Assembly: GCF_029227915.1 (NCBI RefSeq)
Contig: NC_079885.1
Span: 1,922,001 to 1,986,000 of the forward strand
Reading direction: 5' to 3'
Source: Hydractinia symbiolongicarpus
Taxonomy: Eukaryota; Cnidaria; Hydrozoa; Anthoathecata; Hydractiniidae
DNA: 64,000 nucleotides
The notes below the pieces were generated by a model, which saw nothing but the letters and a program-made list of their open reading frames with translations, was not told where the DNA came from and ran no database searches. A program made the translations under genes and the position numbers. Positions within the stretch are counted from its first letter, which is position 1. Every line of letters begins with the position of its first letter. Below, piece after piece: positions 48,101-61,000 of the stretch.

Positions 48101-51100
48101 CATTTTTAAAAACTACAAGTCTCATGCGTTTTAGTGGTGAAATAATAATTTAAAAAAACGTTTGGGAAATGAGTTTACTCCCTGGGTACTTTCTTTGTAT
48201 ACTTTTGACTATACGGGCTGAGTCCAGGATTTACGGGAAATCGCAGGTTTTCGTTTGCCGGCCATTAAACTTCTTTTATTCAGCGTCTCATCAAAAATGA
48301 AAAGATTTTTAAAAACTACAAGTCTCATGCGTTTTAGTGGTGAAAAAGTAATTTAAAAAATCGTTCGGGAAATGAGTTTACTCCCTGGGTACTTTCTTTG
48401 TATACTTTTGACTAAACGGGCCAAGCCCGGGATTTACGGGAAATCGCGGGTTTTCGTTTGCCGGCGATTAAACTTTTTTTATTCAGCGTCTCATCAAAAA
48501 TGAAAACATTTTTAAAAACTACAAGTCTTATGCGTTTTAGTGGTGAAAAAATAATTTAAAAAATCGTTCCGGAAATGAGTTTACTCCCTGGGTACTTTCT
48601 TTGTATACTTTTGACTATACGGGCCGAGTCCGGGATTTACGGGAAATCGCAGGTTTTCGTTTGCCGGCGAATAAACTGCTTTTATTCAGCGTCTCATCAA
48701 ATATGAAAACATTCTTGAGAACTACAAGTCTCGTGCGTTTTAGTGGTGAAAAATTAATTTAAAAATTCGTTTGGGAAATGAGTTTACTCCCTGGGTACTT
48801 TCTTTGTATACTTTTGACTATACGGGCCGAGTCCAGGATTTACGGAAAATCGCAGGTTTTCGTTTGCCGGCGATTAAACTTCTTTTATTCAGCGTCTCAT
48901 CAAAAATGAAAACATTTTTAAAAACTACAAGTCTCATGCGTTTTAGTGGTGAAAAAGTAATTTAAAAAATCGTTCGGGAAATGAGTTTACTCCCTGGGTA
49001 CTTTCTTTGTATACTTTTGACTATACGGGCCAAGCCCGGGATTTAAGGGAAATCGCGGGTTTTCGTTTGCCGGCGATTAAACTTCTTTTATTCAGCGTCT
49101 CATCAAAAATGAAAACAATTTTAAAAACTGCAAGTCTTATGCGTTTTAGTGGTGAAAAAATAATTTAAAAAATCGTTCTGGAAATGAGTTTACTCCCTGG
49201 GTACTTTCTTTGTATACTTTTGACTATACGGGCCGAGTCCGGGATTTACGGGAGATCGCAGGTTTTTGTTTGCCGGCGATTAAACTGCTTTTATTCAGCG
49301 TCTCATCAAAAATGAAAACATTCTTAAAAACTACAAATCTCATGCGTTTTAGTGGTGAAATAATAATTTAAAAAAACGTTTGGGAAATGAGTTTACTCCC
49401 TGGGTACTTTCCTTGTATACTTTTGACTATACGGGCTGAGTCCAGGATTTACGGGAAATCGCAGGTTTTCGTTTGCCGGTCATTAAACTTCTTTTATTCA
49501 GCGTCTCATCAAAAATGAAAAGATTTTTAAAAACTACAAGTCTCATGCGTTTTAGTGGTGAAAAAGTAATTTAAAAAATCGTTCGGGAAATGAGTTTACT
49601 CCCTGGGTACTTTCTTTGTATACTTTTGACTATACCGGCCAAGCCGGGATTAACGGGAAATCGCGGGTTTTCGTTTGCCGGCGATTAAACTTCTTTTATT
49701 CAGCGTCTCATCAAAAATGAAAACATTTTTAAAAACTACAAGTCTTATGCGTTTTAGTGGTGAAAAAGTAATTTAAAAAATCGTTCGGAAAATGAGTTTA
49801 CTCCCTGGGTACTTTCTTTGTATACTTTCGACTATACGGGCCAAGCCCGGGATTTACGGGAAATCGCGGGTTTTCGTTTGCCGGCGATTAAACTTCTTTT
49901 ATTCAGCGTCTCATCAAAAATAAAAACATTTTTAAAAACTACAAGTCTTATGCGTTTTAGTGGTGAAAAAATAATTTAAAAAATCGTTCTGAAAATGAGT
50001 TTACTCCCTGGGTATTTTCTTTGTATACTTTTGACTATACGGGCCGAGTCCGGGATTTACGGGAAATCGCAGGTTTTCGTTTGCCGGCGATTAAACTGCT
50101 TTTATTCAGCGTCTCATCAAAAATGAAAACATTCTTGAAAACTACAAGTCTCATGCGTTTTAGTGGTGAAATAATAATTTAAAAAATCGTTTGGGAAATG
50201 AGTTTACTCCCTGGGTACTTTCTTTGTATACTTTTGACTATACAGGCCAAGCCGGGATTTACGGGAAATAGCGGGTTTTCGTTTGCCGGCGATTAAACTT
50301 CTTTTATTCAGCGTCTCATCAAAAATGAAAACATTTTTAAAAACTACAAGTCTTATGCGTTTTAGTGGTGAAAAAGTAATTTAAAAAATCGTTCTGGAAA
50401 TGAGTTTACTCCCTGGGTACTTTCTTTGTATACTTTTGACTATACGGGCCGAGTCCGGGATTTACGGGAGATCGCAGGTTTTCGTTTGCCGGCGATTAAA
50501 CTGCTTTTATTCAGCGTCTCATCAAAAATGAAAACATTCTTAAAAACTACAAATCTCATGCGTTTTAGTGGTGAAATAATAATTTAAAAAAACGTTTGGG
50601 AAATGAGTTTACTCCCTGGGTACTTTCTTTGTATACTTTTGACTATACGGGCTGAGTCCAGGATTTACGGGAAATCGCAGGTTTTCGTTTGCCGGCCATT
50701 AAACTTCTTTTATTCAGCGTCTCATCAAAAATGAAAAGATTTTTAAAAACTACAAGTCTCATGCGTTTTAGTGGTGAAAAAGTAATTTAAAAAATCGTTC
50801 GGGAAATGAGTTTACTCCCTGGGTACTTTCTTTGTATACTTTTGACTATACCGGCCAAGCCGGGATTAACGGGAAATCGCGGGTTTTCGTTTGCCGGCGA
50901 TTAAACTTCTTTTATTCAGCGTCTCATCAAAAATGAAAACATTTTTAAAAACTACAAGTCTTATGCGTTTTAGTGGTGAAAAAGTAATTTAAAAAATCGT
51001 TCGGGAAATGAGTTTACTCCCTGGGTACTTTCTTTGTATACTTTTGACTATACGGGCCAAGCCCGGGATTTACGGGAAATCGCGGGTTTTCGTTTGCCGG

Positions 51101-51400
51101 CGATTAAACTTCTTTTATTCAGCGTCTCATCAAAAATAAAAACATTTTTAAAAACTACAAGTCTTATGCGTTTTAGTGGTGAAAAAATAATTTAAAAAAT
51201 CGTTCTGAAAATGAGTTTACTCCCTGGGTACTTTCTTTGTATACTTTTGACTATACGGGCCGAGTCCGGGATTTACGGGAAATCGCAGGTTTTCGTTTGC
51301 CGGCGATTAAACTGCTTTTATTCAGCGTCTCATCAAAAATGAAAACATTTTTAAAAACTACAAGTCTCATGCGTTTTAGTGGTGAAAAAGTAATTTAAAA
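33151..51400 (+). repeat. Twelve-type HOR domain with variable units
   Basis: Twelve monomer types recur in one preferred order. I anchor the unit on the monomer with GAGTCCAGGATTTACGGAAAATCGC, found at 33151, 34369, 37411, 39236, 41265, 42888, 45322 and 48771. The spacings correspond to 6, 15, 9, 10, 8, 12 and 17 monomers. Other markers in order are CGGGAGATCGCAGG, GGGCTGAGTCC, CTATACCGGCCAAGCCGGGATTAACG, AAAAATAAAAAC, GGTATTTTCTTTG, GGACAGAGTCC, AAATAGCGGG, AAAAGATTTTT, CTAAACGGGCC and CAAATATGAAAACATTC. The 12-monomer unit (42888-45321, 2434 bp) is the fullest form. The others are missing or gaining blocks of whole monomers. Confidence 0.8.
46155..46560 (+). repeat. Ectopic m3/m4 monomer doublet, copy 2
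   Basis: Two monomers foreign to their surroundings. The first has CATTCGACTATGCGGGCC, TTTTCCGGCG, CCGCTTTCAGTAAGCG and ACTGCAAGTCTCATG. The second has CCCCTGATTTACGG, AAAACGCGGGATTTCG and CCTCTTTCATTAAGCG. Types like these are otherwise found at 12.5-19.8 kb. They are flanked on both sides by the same three-monomer series (about 45536-46140 and 46561-47150), and the next HOR copy (48771 onward) has neither the doublet nor the second series. Confidence 0.85.
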
Positions 51401-54400
51401 AATCGTTCGGGAAATGAGTTTACTCCCTGGGTACTTTCTTTGTATACTTTTGACTATACGGGCCAAGCCGGGATTTACGGGAAATAGCGGGTTTTCGTTT
51501 GCCGGCGATTAAACTTCTTTTATTCAGCGTCTCATCAAAAATGAAAACATTTTTAAAAACTACAAGTCTCATGCGTTTTAGTGGTGAAATAATAATTTAA
51601 AAAAACGTTTGGGAAATGAGTTTACTCCCTGGGTACTTTCTTTGTATACTTTTGACTATACGGGCTGAGTCCAGGATTTACGGGAAATCGCAGGTTTTCG
51701 TTTGCCGGCCATTAAACTTCTTTTATTCAGCGTCTCATCAAAAATGAAAAGATTTTTAAAAACTACAAGTCTCATGCGTTTTAGTGGTGAAAAAGTAATT
51801 TAAAAAATCGTTTGGGAAATGAGTTTACTCCCTGGGTACTTTCTTTGTATACTTTTGACTATACGGGCTGAGTCCAGGATTTACGGGAAATCGCAGGTTT
51901 TCGTTTGCCGGCCATTAAACTTCTTTTATTCAGCGTCTCATCAAAAATGAAAAGATTTTTAAAAACTACAAGTCTCATGCGTTTTAGTGGTGAAAAAGTA
52001 ATTTAAAAAATCGTTTGGGAAATGAGTTTACTCCCTGGGTACTTTCTTTGTATACTTTTGACTATACGGGCTGAGTCCAGGATTTACGGGAAATCGCAGG
52101 TTTTCGTTTGCCGGCCATTAAACTTCTTTTATTCAGCGTCTCATCAAAAATGAAAAGATTTTTAAAAACTACAAGTCTCATGCGTTTTAGTGGTGAAAAA
52201 GTAATTTAAAAAATCGTTTGGGAAATGAGTTTACTCCCTGGGTACTTTCTTTGTATACTTTTGACTATACGGGCCAAGCCCGGGATTTACGGGAAATCGC
52301 GGGTTTTCGTTTGCCGGCGATTAAACTTCTTTTATTCAGCGTCTCATCAAAAATAAAAACATTTTTAAAAACTACAAGTCTTATGCGTTTTAGTGGTGAA
52401 AAAATAATTTAAAAAATCGTTCTGAAAATGAGTTTACTCCCTGGGTACTTTCTTTGTATACTTTTGACTATACGGGCCGAGTCCGGGATTTACGGGAAAT
52501 CGCAGGTTTTCGTTTGCCGGCGATTAAACTGCTTTTATTCAGCGTCTCATCAAAAATGAAAACATTCTTGAAAACTACAAGTCTCATGCGTTTTAGTGGT
52601 GAAATAATAATTTAAAAAATCGTTTGGGAAATGAGTTTACTCCCTGGGTACTTTCTTTGTATACTTTTGACTATACGGGCTGAGTCCAGGATTGACGGGA
52701 AATCGCAGGTTTTCGTTTGCCGGCCATTAAACTTCTTTTATTCAGCGTCTCATCAAAAATGAAAACATTTTTAAAAACTACAAGTCTCATGCGTTTTAGT
52801 GGTGAAAAAGTAATTTAAAAAATCGTTCGGGAAATGAGTTTACTCCCTGGTACTTTCTTTGTATACTTTTGACTATACGGGCCAAGCCGGGATTTACGGG
52901 AAATAGCGGGTTTTCGTTTGCCGGCGATTAAACTTCTTTTATTCAGCGTCTCATCAAAAATGAAAACATTTTTAAAAACTACAAGTCTTATGCGTTTTAG
53001 TGGTGAAAAAATAATTTAAAAAATCGTTCTGGAAATGAGTTTACTCACAGGGTACTTTCTTTGAATACTTTTGACTATACGGGCCAAGCCGGGATTTACG
53101 GTAAATCGCGGGTTTTCGTTTGCCGGCGATTAAACTTCTTTTATTCAGCGTCTCATCAAAAATGAAAACATTTTTTAAAACTACAAGTTTTATGCGTTTT
53201 AGTGGTGAAAAAATAATTTAAAAAATCGTTCTGGAAATGAGTTTACTCACAGGGTACTTTCTTTGTATACATTCGACTATACGTGCCAAGCCCGGGATTT
53301 ACGGGAAATCGCGGGTTTTCGTTTGCTGGCGATTAAACTGCTTGTATTCAGCGTCTCATCAAAAATGAAAGCATTCTTGAAAACTACAAGTCTCATGCGT
53401 TTTAGTGGTGAAATAATAATTTAAAAAATCGTTTGGGAAATGAGTTTACTCCCTGGGTACTTTCTTTGTATACTTTTGACTATACGGGCCAAGCCGGGAT
53501 TTACGGGAAATAGCGGGTTTTCGTTTGCCGGCGATTAAACTTCTTTTATTCAGCGTCTCATCAAAAATGAAAACATTTTTAAAAACTACAAGTCTCATGC
53601 GTTTTAGTGGTGAAATAATAATTTAAAAAAACGTTTGGGAAATGAGTTTACTCCCTGGGTACTTTCTTTGTATACTTTTGACTATACGGGCTGAGTCCAG
53701 GATTTACGGGAAATCGCAGGTTTTCGTTTGCCGGCCATTAAACTTCTTTTATTCAGCGTCTCATCAAAAATGAAAAGATTTTTAAAAACTACAAGTCTCA
53801 TGCGTTTTAGTGGTGAAAAAGTAATTTAAAAAATCGTTCGGGAAATGAGTTTACTCCCTGGGTACTTTCTTTGTATACTTTTGACTATACCGGCCAAGCC
53901 GGGATTAACGGGAAATCGCGGGTTTTCGTTTGCCGGCGATTAAACTTCTTTTATTCAGCGTCTCATCAAAAATGAAAACATTTTTAAAAACTACAAGTCT
54001 TATGCGTTTTAGTGGTGAAAAAGTAATTTAAAAAATCGTTCGGGAAATGAGTTTACTCCCTGGGTACTTTCTTTGTATACTTTTGACTATACGGGCCAAG
54101 CCTGGGATTTACGGGAAATCGCGGGTTTTCGTTTGCCGGCGATTAAACTTCTTTTATTCAGCGTCTCATCAAAAATAAAAACATTTTTAAAAACTACAAG
54201 TCTTATGCGTTTTAGTGGTGAAAAAATAATTTAAAAAATCGTTCTGAAAATGAGTTTACTCCCTGGGTACTTTCTTTGTATACTTTTGACTATACGGGCC
54301 GAGTCCGGGATTTACGGGAAATCGCAGGTTTTCGTTTGCCGGCGATTAAACTGCTTTTATTCAGCGTCTCATCAAAAATGAAAACATTCTTGAAAACTAC

Positions 54401-55255
54401 AAGTCTCATGCGTTTTAGTGGTGAAATAATAATTTAAAAAATCGTTTGGGAAATGAGTTTACTCCCTGGGTACTTTCTTTGTATACTTTTGACTATACGG
54501 GCTGAGTCCAGGATTTACGGGAAATCGCAGGTTTTCGTTTGCCGGCCATTAAACTTCTTTTATTCAGCGTCTCATCAAAAATGAAAACATTTTTAAAAAC
54601 TACAAGTCTCATGCGTTTTAGTGGTGAAAAAGTAATTTAAAAAATCGTTCGGGAAATGAGTTTACTCCCTGGGTACTTTCTTTGTATACTTTTGACTATA
54701 CGTGCCAAGCCGGGATTTACGGGAAATAGCGGGTTTTCGTTTGCCGGCGATTAAACTTCTTTTATTCAGCGTCTCATCAAAAATGAAAACATTTTTAAAA
54801 ACTACAAGTCTTATGCGTTTTAGTGGTGAAAAAATAATTTAAAAAATCGTTCTGGAAATGAGTTTACTCACAGGGTACTTTCTTTGAATACTTTTGACTA
54901 TACGGGCCAAGCCGGGATTTACGGTAAATCGCGGGTTTTCGTTTGCCGGCGATTAAATTTCTTTTATTCAGCGTCTCATCAAAAATGAAAACATTTTTTA
55001 AAACTACAAGTTTTATGCGTTTTAGTGGTGAAAAAATAATTTAAAAAATCGTTCTGGAAATGAGTTTACTCACAGGGTACTTTCTTTGTATACATTCGAC
55101 TATACGTGCCAAGCCCGGGATTTACGGGAAATTGCGGGTTTTCGTTTGCTGGCGATTAAACTGCTTGTATTCAGCGTCTCATCAAAAATGAAAGCATTCT
55201 TGAAAACTACAAGTCTCATGCGTTTTAGTGGTGAAATAATAATTTAAAAAATCGT
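51400..55255 (+). repeat. 1823-bp nine-monomer HOR, two copies
   Basis: Rare markers are paired 1823 bp apart: CTTTCTTTGAATAC (53057 and 54880), ACGGTAAATCGC, CTATACGTGCC with TTTGCTGGCG, and GAAAGCATTCTTG. The first copy contains the triplicated monomer where the second has a different pair, so the left parts are offset by one monomer. Confidence 0.78.
51602..52211 (+). repeat. Local triplication of one monomer
   Basis: Three consecutive monomers with GGGCTGAGTCCAGG, GGCCATTAAAC and AAAAGATTTTT sit at a 203-bp step. They are essentially identical by eye. Elsewhere this type occurs singly in each HOR unit, so this is a recent single-monomer amplification. Confidence 0.8.
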
Positions 55256-58080
55256 TTGGGAAATGAGTTTACTCCCTGGGTACTTTCTTTGTATACTTTT
55301 GACTATACGGGCCGAGTCCAGGATTTACGGGAAATCGCAGGTTTTCGTTTGCCGGCAATTAAACTTCTTTTATTCACCGTCTCATCAAAAATGAAAACAT
55401 TTTTAAAAACTACAAGTCTCATGCGTTTTAGTGCTGAAAAAATAATTTAAAAAATCGTTCGGGAAATGAGTTTACTCCCTGGGTACTTTCTTTGTATACT
55501 TTTGACTATGCGGGCCGAGTCTGGGGTTTACGGAAATTGGCGGGTTTTCTTTGCCGGCGATTAAACGTCTTTTATTCAGCGTCTCATCAAAAATGAAAAC
55601 ATTTTTGAAAACTACAAGTGTCATGCGTTTTAGTGGTGAAAAAATAATTTAAAAAATCGTTCGGGAAATCAGTTTACTCCCTGGGTACTTTCTTTGTATA
55701 CTTTTGATTATACGGGCTGAGTCCAGGGTTTACGGGAAATGGCGGGTTTTCGTTTGCCGGCGATTAAACTTCTTTTATTCAGCGTCTCATCAAAAATGAA
55801 AACATTTTTGAAAACTACAAGTCTCATACGTTTTAGTGGTGAAAAAATAATTTAAAAATTCGTTCGGGAAATGAGTTTACTCACTGGGTACTTTCCTTGT
55901 ATCCTTTTAACTATACGGGCCGAGTCCGGGATTTACGGGAAATCGCGGGATTTCGTTTGCCGGCGATTAAACTTCTTTTATTCAGCGTCTCATCAAAAAT
56001 GAAAACATTTTTAAAAACTACAAGTCTCATGGGCTTTAGTGGTGAAATAATAATTTAAAAAATCGTTTGGGAAATGAGTTTACTCCCTGGGTACTTTCTT
56101 TGTATACTTTTGACTATACGGGCCGAGTCCAGGATTTACGGGAAATCGCAGGTTTTTGTTTGCCGGCGATTAAACTTCTTTTATTCAGCGTCTCATCAAA
56201 AATGAAAACATTTTTAAAAACTACAAGTCTCATGGGCTTTAGTTGTGAAATAATAATTTAAAAAATCGTTCGGGAAATGAGTTTACACCTTGGGTACTTT
56301 CTTATTATACTTTTGACTATACGGGCCGAGTCCGGGATTTACGGGAAATCGCAGGTTTTCGTTTGCCGGCGATTAAACTTCTTTTATTCAGCGTCTCATC
56401 AAAAATAAAAACATTTTTGAAAACTACAAGTCTCATACGTTTTAGTGGTGAAAAAATAATTTAAAAATTCGTTCGGGAATTGAGTTTACTCACTGGGTAC
56501 TTTCCTTGTATCCTTTTAACTATACGGGCCGAGTCCGGGATTTACGGGAAATCGCGGGATTTCGTTTGCCGGCGATTAAACTTCTTTTATTCAGCGTCTC
56601 ATCAAAAATGAAAACATTTTTAAAAACTACAAGTCTCATGGGCTTTAGTGGTGAAATAATAATTTAAAAAATCGTTTGGGAAATGAGTTTACTTCCTGGG
56701 TACTTTCTTTGTATACTTTTGACTATACGGGCCGAGTCCAGGATTTACGGGAAATCGCAGGTTTTCGTTTGCCGGCGATTAAACTGCCTTTTTTCAGCGT
56801 CTCATCAAAATGAAAACATTTTTGAAAACTACAAGTCTCATGCGTTTTAGTGGTGAAAGAATAATTTAAAAAATCGTTCGGGAAATGAGTTTACTCCCTG
56901 GGTACTTTCTTTGTATACTTTTGACTATACGGCCAAGCCCGGGATTTACGGGAAATCGCGGGTTTTCGTTTGCCGGCGATTAAACTTCTTTTATTCAGCG
57001 TCTCATCAAAAATGAAAACATTTTTAAAAACTACAAGTCTTATGCGTTTTAGTGGTGAAAAAATAATTTAAAAAATCGTTCTGGAAATGAGTTTACTCCC
57101 TGGATACTTTTTTTGTATACTTTTGACTATACGGGCCGAGTCCGAGATTTACGGGAAATCGCAGGTTTTCGTTTGCCGGCGATTAAACTGCTTTTATTCA
57201 GCGTCTCGTCAAAAATGAAAACATTCTTAAAAACTACAAGTCTCATGGGCTTTAGTTGTGAAATAATAATTTAAAAAATCGTTCGGGAAATGAGTTTACA
57301 CCTTGGGTACTTTCTTATTATACTTTTGACTATACGGGCCGAGTCCGGGATTTACGGGAAATCGCAGGTTTTCGTTTGCCGGCGATTAAACTTCTTTTAT
57401 TCAGCGTCTCATCAAAAATAAAAACATTTTTGAAAACTACAAGTCTCATACGTTTTAGTGGTGAAAAAATAATTTAAAAATTCGTTCGGGAATTGAGTTT
57501 ACTCACTGGGTACTTTCCTTGTATCCTTTTAACTATACGGGCCGAGTCCGGGATTTACGGGAAATCGCGGGATTTCGTTTGCCGGCGATTAAACTTCTTT
57601 TATTCAGCGTCTCATCAAAAATGAAAACATTTTTAAAAACTACAAGTCTCATGGGCTTTAGTGGTGAAATAATAATTTAAAAAATCGTTTGGGAAATGAG
57701 TTTACTTCCTGGGTACTTTCTTTGTATACTTTTGACTATACGGGCCGAGTCCAGGATTTACGGGAAATCGCAGGTTTTCGTTTGCCGGCGATTAAACTGC
57801 CTTTTTTCAGCGTCTCATCAAAATGAAAACATTTTTGAAAACTACAAGTCTCATGCGTTTTAGTGGTGAAAGAATAATTTAAAAAATCGTTCGGGAAATG
57901 AGTTTACTCCCTGGGTACTTTCTTTGTATACTTTTGACTATACGGCCAAGCCCGGGATTTACGGGAAATCGCGGGTTTTCGTTTGCCGGCGATTAAACTT
58001 CTTTTATTCAGCGTCTCATCAAAAATGAAAACATTTTTAAAAACTACAAGTCTTATGCGTTTTAGTGGTGAAAAAATAAT
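55256..58080 (+). repeat. Mixed satellite with a 1013-bp five-monomer duplication
   Basis: The rare TTTCTTATTATAC variant occurs at about 56301 and 57314, 1013 bp apart. The following monomers (CTTGTATCCTTTTAAC, GCCTTTTTTCAGCG, CTATACGGCCAAGCC and CCCTGGATACTTTTTTTG) repeat in the same order. This marks a five-monomer tandem duplication with copies at about 56260-57270 and 57270-58280. Confidence 0.75.
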
Positions 58081-61000
58081 TTAAAAAATCGTTCTGGAAA
58101 TGAGTTTACTCCCTGGATACTTTTTTTGTATACTTTTGACTATACGGGCCGAGTCCGAGATTTACGGGAAATCGCAGGTTTTCGTTTGCCGGCGATTAAA
58201 CTGCTTTTATTCAGCGTCTCGTCAAAAATGAAAACATTCTTGAAAACTACAAGTCTCATGCGTTTTAGTGGTGAAATAAGAACTTAAAAAATCGTTTGGG
58301 AAATGAGTTTACTCCCTGGGTACTTTCTTTGTATACTTTTGACTATACGGGCCGAGTCCAGGATTAACAGGAAATCGCAGGTTTTCGTTTGCCGGCGATT
58401 AAACTTCTTTTATTCACCGTCTCATCAAAAATGAAAACATTTTTACAAACTACAAGTCTCATGCGTTTTAGTGCTGAAAAAATAATTTAAAAAATCGTTC
58501 GAGAAATGAGTTTACTCCCTGTGTACTTTCTTTGTATACTTTTGACTATGCGGGCCGAGTCTGGGGTTTACGGGAAATGGCGGGTTTTCGTTTGCCGGCG
58601 ATTAAACTTCTTTTATTCAGCGTCTCATCAAAAATGAAAACATTTTTGAAAACTACAAGTGTCATGCGTTTTAGTGGTGAAAAAATAATTTAAAAAATCG
58701 TTGGGAAATGAGTTTACTCCCTGGGTACTTTCTTTGTATACTTTTGATTATACGGGCGAGTCCAGGGTTTACGGGAAATGGCGGGTTTTCGTTTGCCGGC
58801 GATTAAACTTCTTTTATTCAGCGTCTCATCAAAAATGAAAACATTTTGAAAAACTACAAGTCTCATGGGCTTTAGTGGTGAAATAATAATTTAAAAAATC
58901 GTTCGGGAAATGAGTTTATTCCCTGGGTACTTTCTTTGTATACTTTTGACTATACGGGCTGAGTCCGGAAATTACGGGAAATCGCAGGTTTTCGTTTGCC
59001 GGCGATTAAACTTCTTTTATTCAGCGTCTCATCAAAAATGAAAACATTTTTGAAAACTACAAGTCTCATGCGTTTTAGTGGTGAAAAAATAATTTAAAAA
59101 ATCGTTCGGGAAATGAGTTTACTCCCTGGGTACTTTCTTTGTATGCTTTTTACTATACGGGCCGAGTCCGGGATTTACGGGAAATCGCGGATTTTCGTTT
59201 GCCGGCGAATAAACTTCTTTTATTCAGCGTCCCATCAAATATGAAAATATTTTTGAAAACTACAAGTCTCATGCGTTTAGTGGTAAAAAAATAATATAAA
59301 AAATCGTTCGGGAAATGAGTTTACTCCCTGGGTACTTTCTTTGTATACTTTTGACTATACGGGCCGAGTCCGGAATTTACGGGAAATCGCGGGTTTTCGT
59401 TTGCCGGCGATTAAAGTTCTTTTATTCAGCGTCTTATCAAAAATGAAAACATTTTTAAAAACTACAAGTCTCATGCGTTTTAGTGGTGAAAAAATAATTT
59501 AAAAAATCGTTCAGGAAATGAGTTTACACCCTGGGTACTTTCTTTGTATACTTTTGACTATACGGGCCGAGTTCGGGATTTACGGGAAATCGCAGGTTTT
59601 CGTTTGCCGGCGATTAAACTTCTTTTATTCAGCGTCTCATCAAAAATGAAAACATTTTTGAAAACTACAAGTCTCATACGTTTTAGTGGTGAAAAAAAAA
59701 TTTAAAAATTCGTTCGGGAAATGAGTTTACTCACTGGGTACTTTCCTTGTATCCTTTTAACTATACGGGCCGAGTCCGGGATTTACGGGAAATCGCGGGA
59801 TTTCGTTTGCCGGCGATTAAACTTCTTTTATTCAGCGTCTCATCAAAAATGAAAACATTTTTAAAAACTACAAGTCTCATGGGCTTTAGTGGTGAAATAA
59901 TAATTTAAAAAATCGTTTGGAAAATGAGTTTACTCCCTGGGTACTTTCTTTGTATACTTTTGACTATACGGGCCGAGTCCAGGATTTACGGGAAATCGCA
60001 GGTTTTCGTTTGCCGGCGATTAAACTTCTTTTATTCAGCGTCTCATCAAAAATGAAAACATTTTTGAAAACTACAAGTCTCATACGTTTTAGCGGTGAAA
60101 TAATAATTTAAAAAATCGTTTGGGAAATGAGTTTACTCCCTGGGTACTTTCTTTGTATACTTTTGACTATACGGGCCGAGTCCAGGATTTACGGGAAATC
60201 GCAGGTTTCCGTTTGCCGGCGATTAAACTTCTTTTATTCAGCGTCTCATCAAAAATAAAAACATTTTTAAAAACTACAAGTCTCATGGGCTTTAGTGGTG
60301 AAATAATAATTTAAAAAATCGTTCGGGAAATGAGTTTACACCCTGGGTACTTTCTTATTATACTTTTGACTATACGGGCCGAGTCCGGGATTTACGGGAA
60401 ATCGCAGGTTTTCGTTTGCCGGCGATTAAACTTCTTTTATTCAGCGTCTCATCAAAAATGAAAACATTTTTAAAAACTACAAGTCTTATGCGTTTTAGTG
60501 GTGAAAAAATAATTTAAAAAATCGTTCTGGAAATGAGTTTACTCCCTGGATACTTTTTTTGTATACTTTTGACTATACGGGCCGAGTCCGAGATTTACGG
60601 GAAATCGCAGGTTTTCGTTTGCCGGCGATTAAACTGCTTTTATTCAGCGTCTCGTCAAAAATGAAAACATTCTTGAAAACTACAAGTCTCATGCGTTTTA
60701 GTGGTGAAATAAGAACTTAAAAAATCGTTTGGGAAATGAGTTTACTCCCTGGGTACTTTCTTTGTATACTTTTGACTATACGGGCCGAGTCCAGGATTAA
60801 CAGGAAATCGCAGGTTTTCGTTTGCCGGCGATTAAACTTCTTTTATTCACCGTCTCATCAAAAATGAAAACATTTTTACAAACTACAAGTCTCATGCGTT
60901 TTAGTGCTGAAAAAATAATTTAAAAAATCGTTCGAGAAATGAGTTTACTCCCTGGGTACTTTCTTTGTATACTTTTGACTATGCGGGCCGAGTCTGGGGT

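Noticed and set aside
42888-51400. HOR duplications as assembly artefacts
   Set aside because: Not proven either way. Copies differ by private substitutions and by gain or loss of specific monomers, which argues against simple collapse or duplication errors, but only read depth and spanning long reads can settle it.
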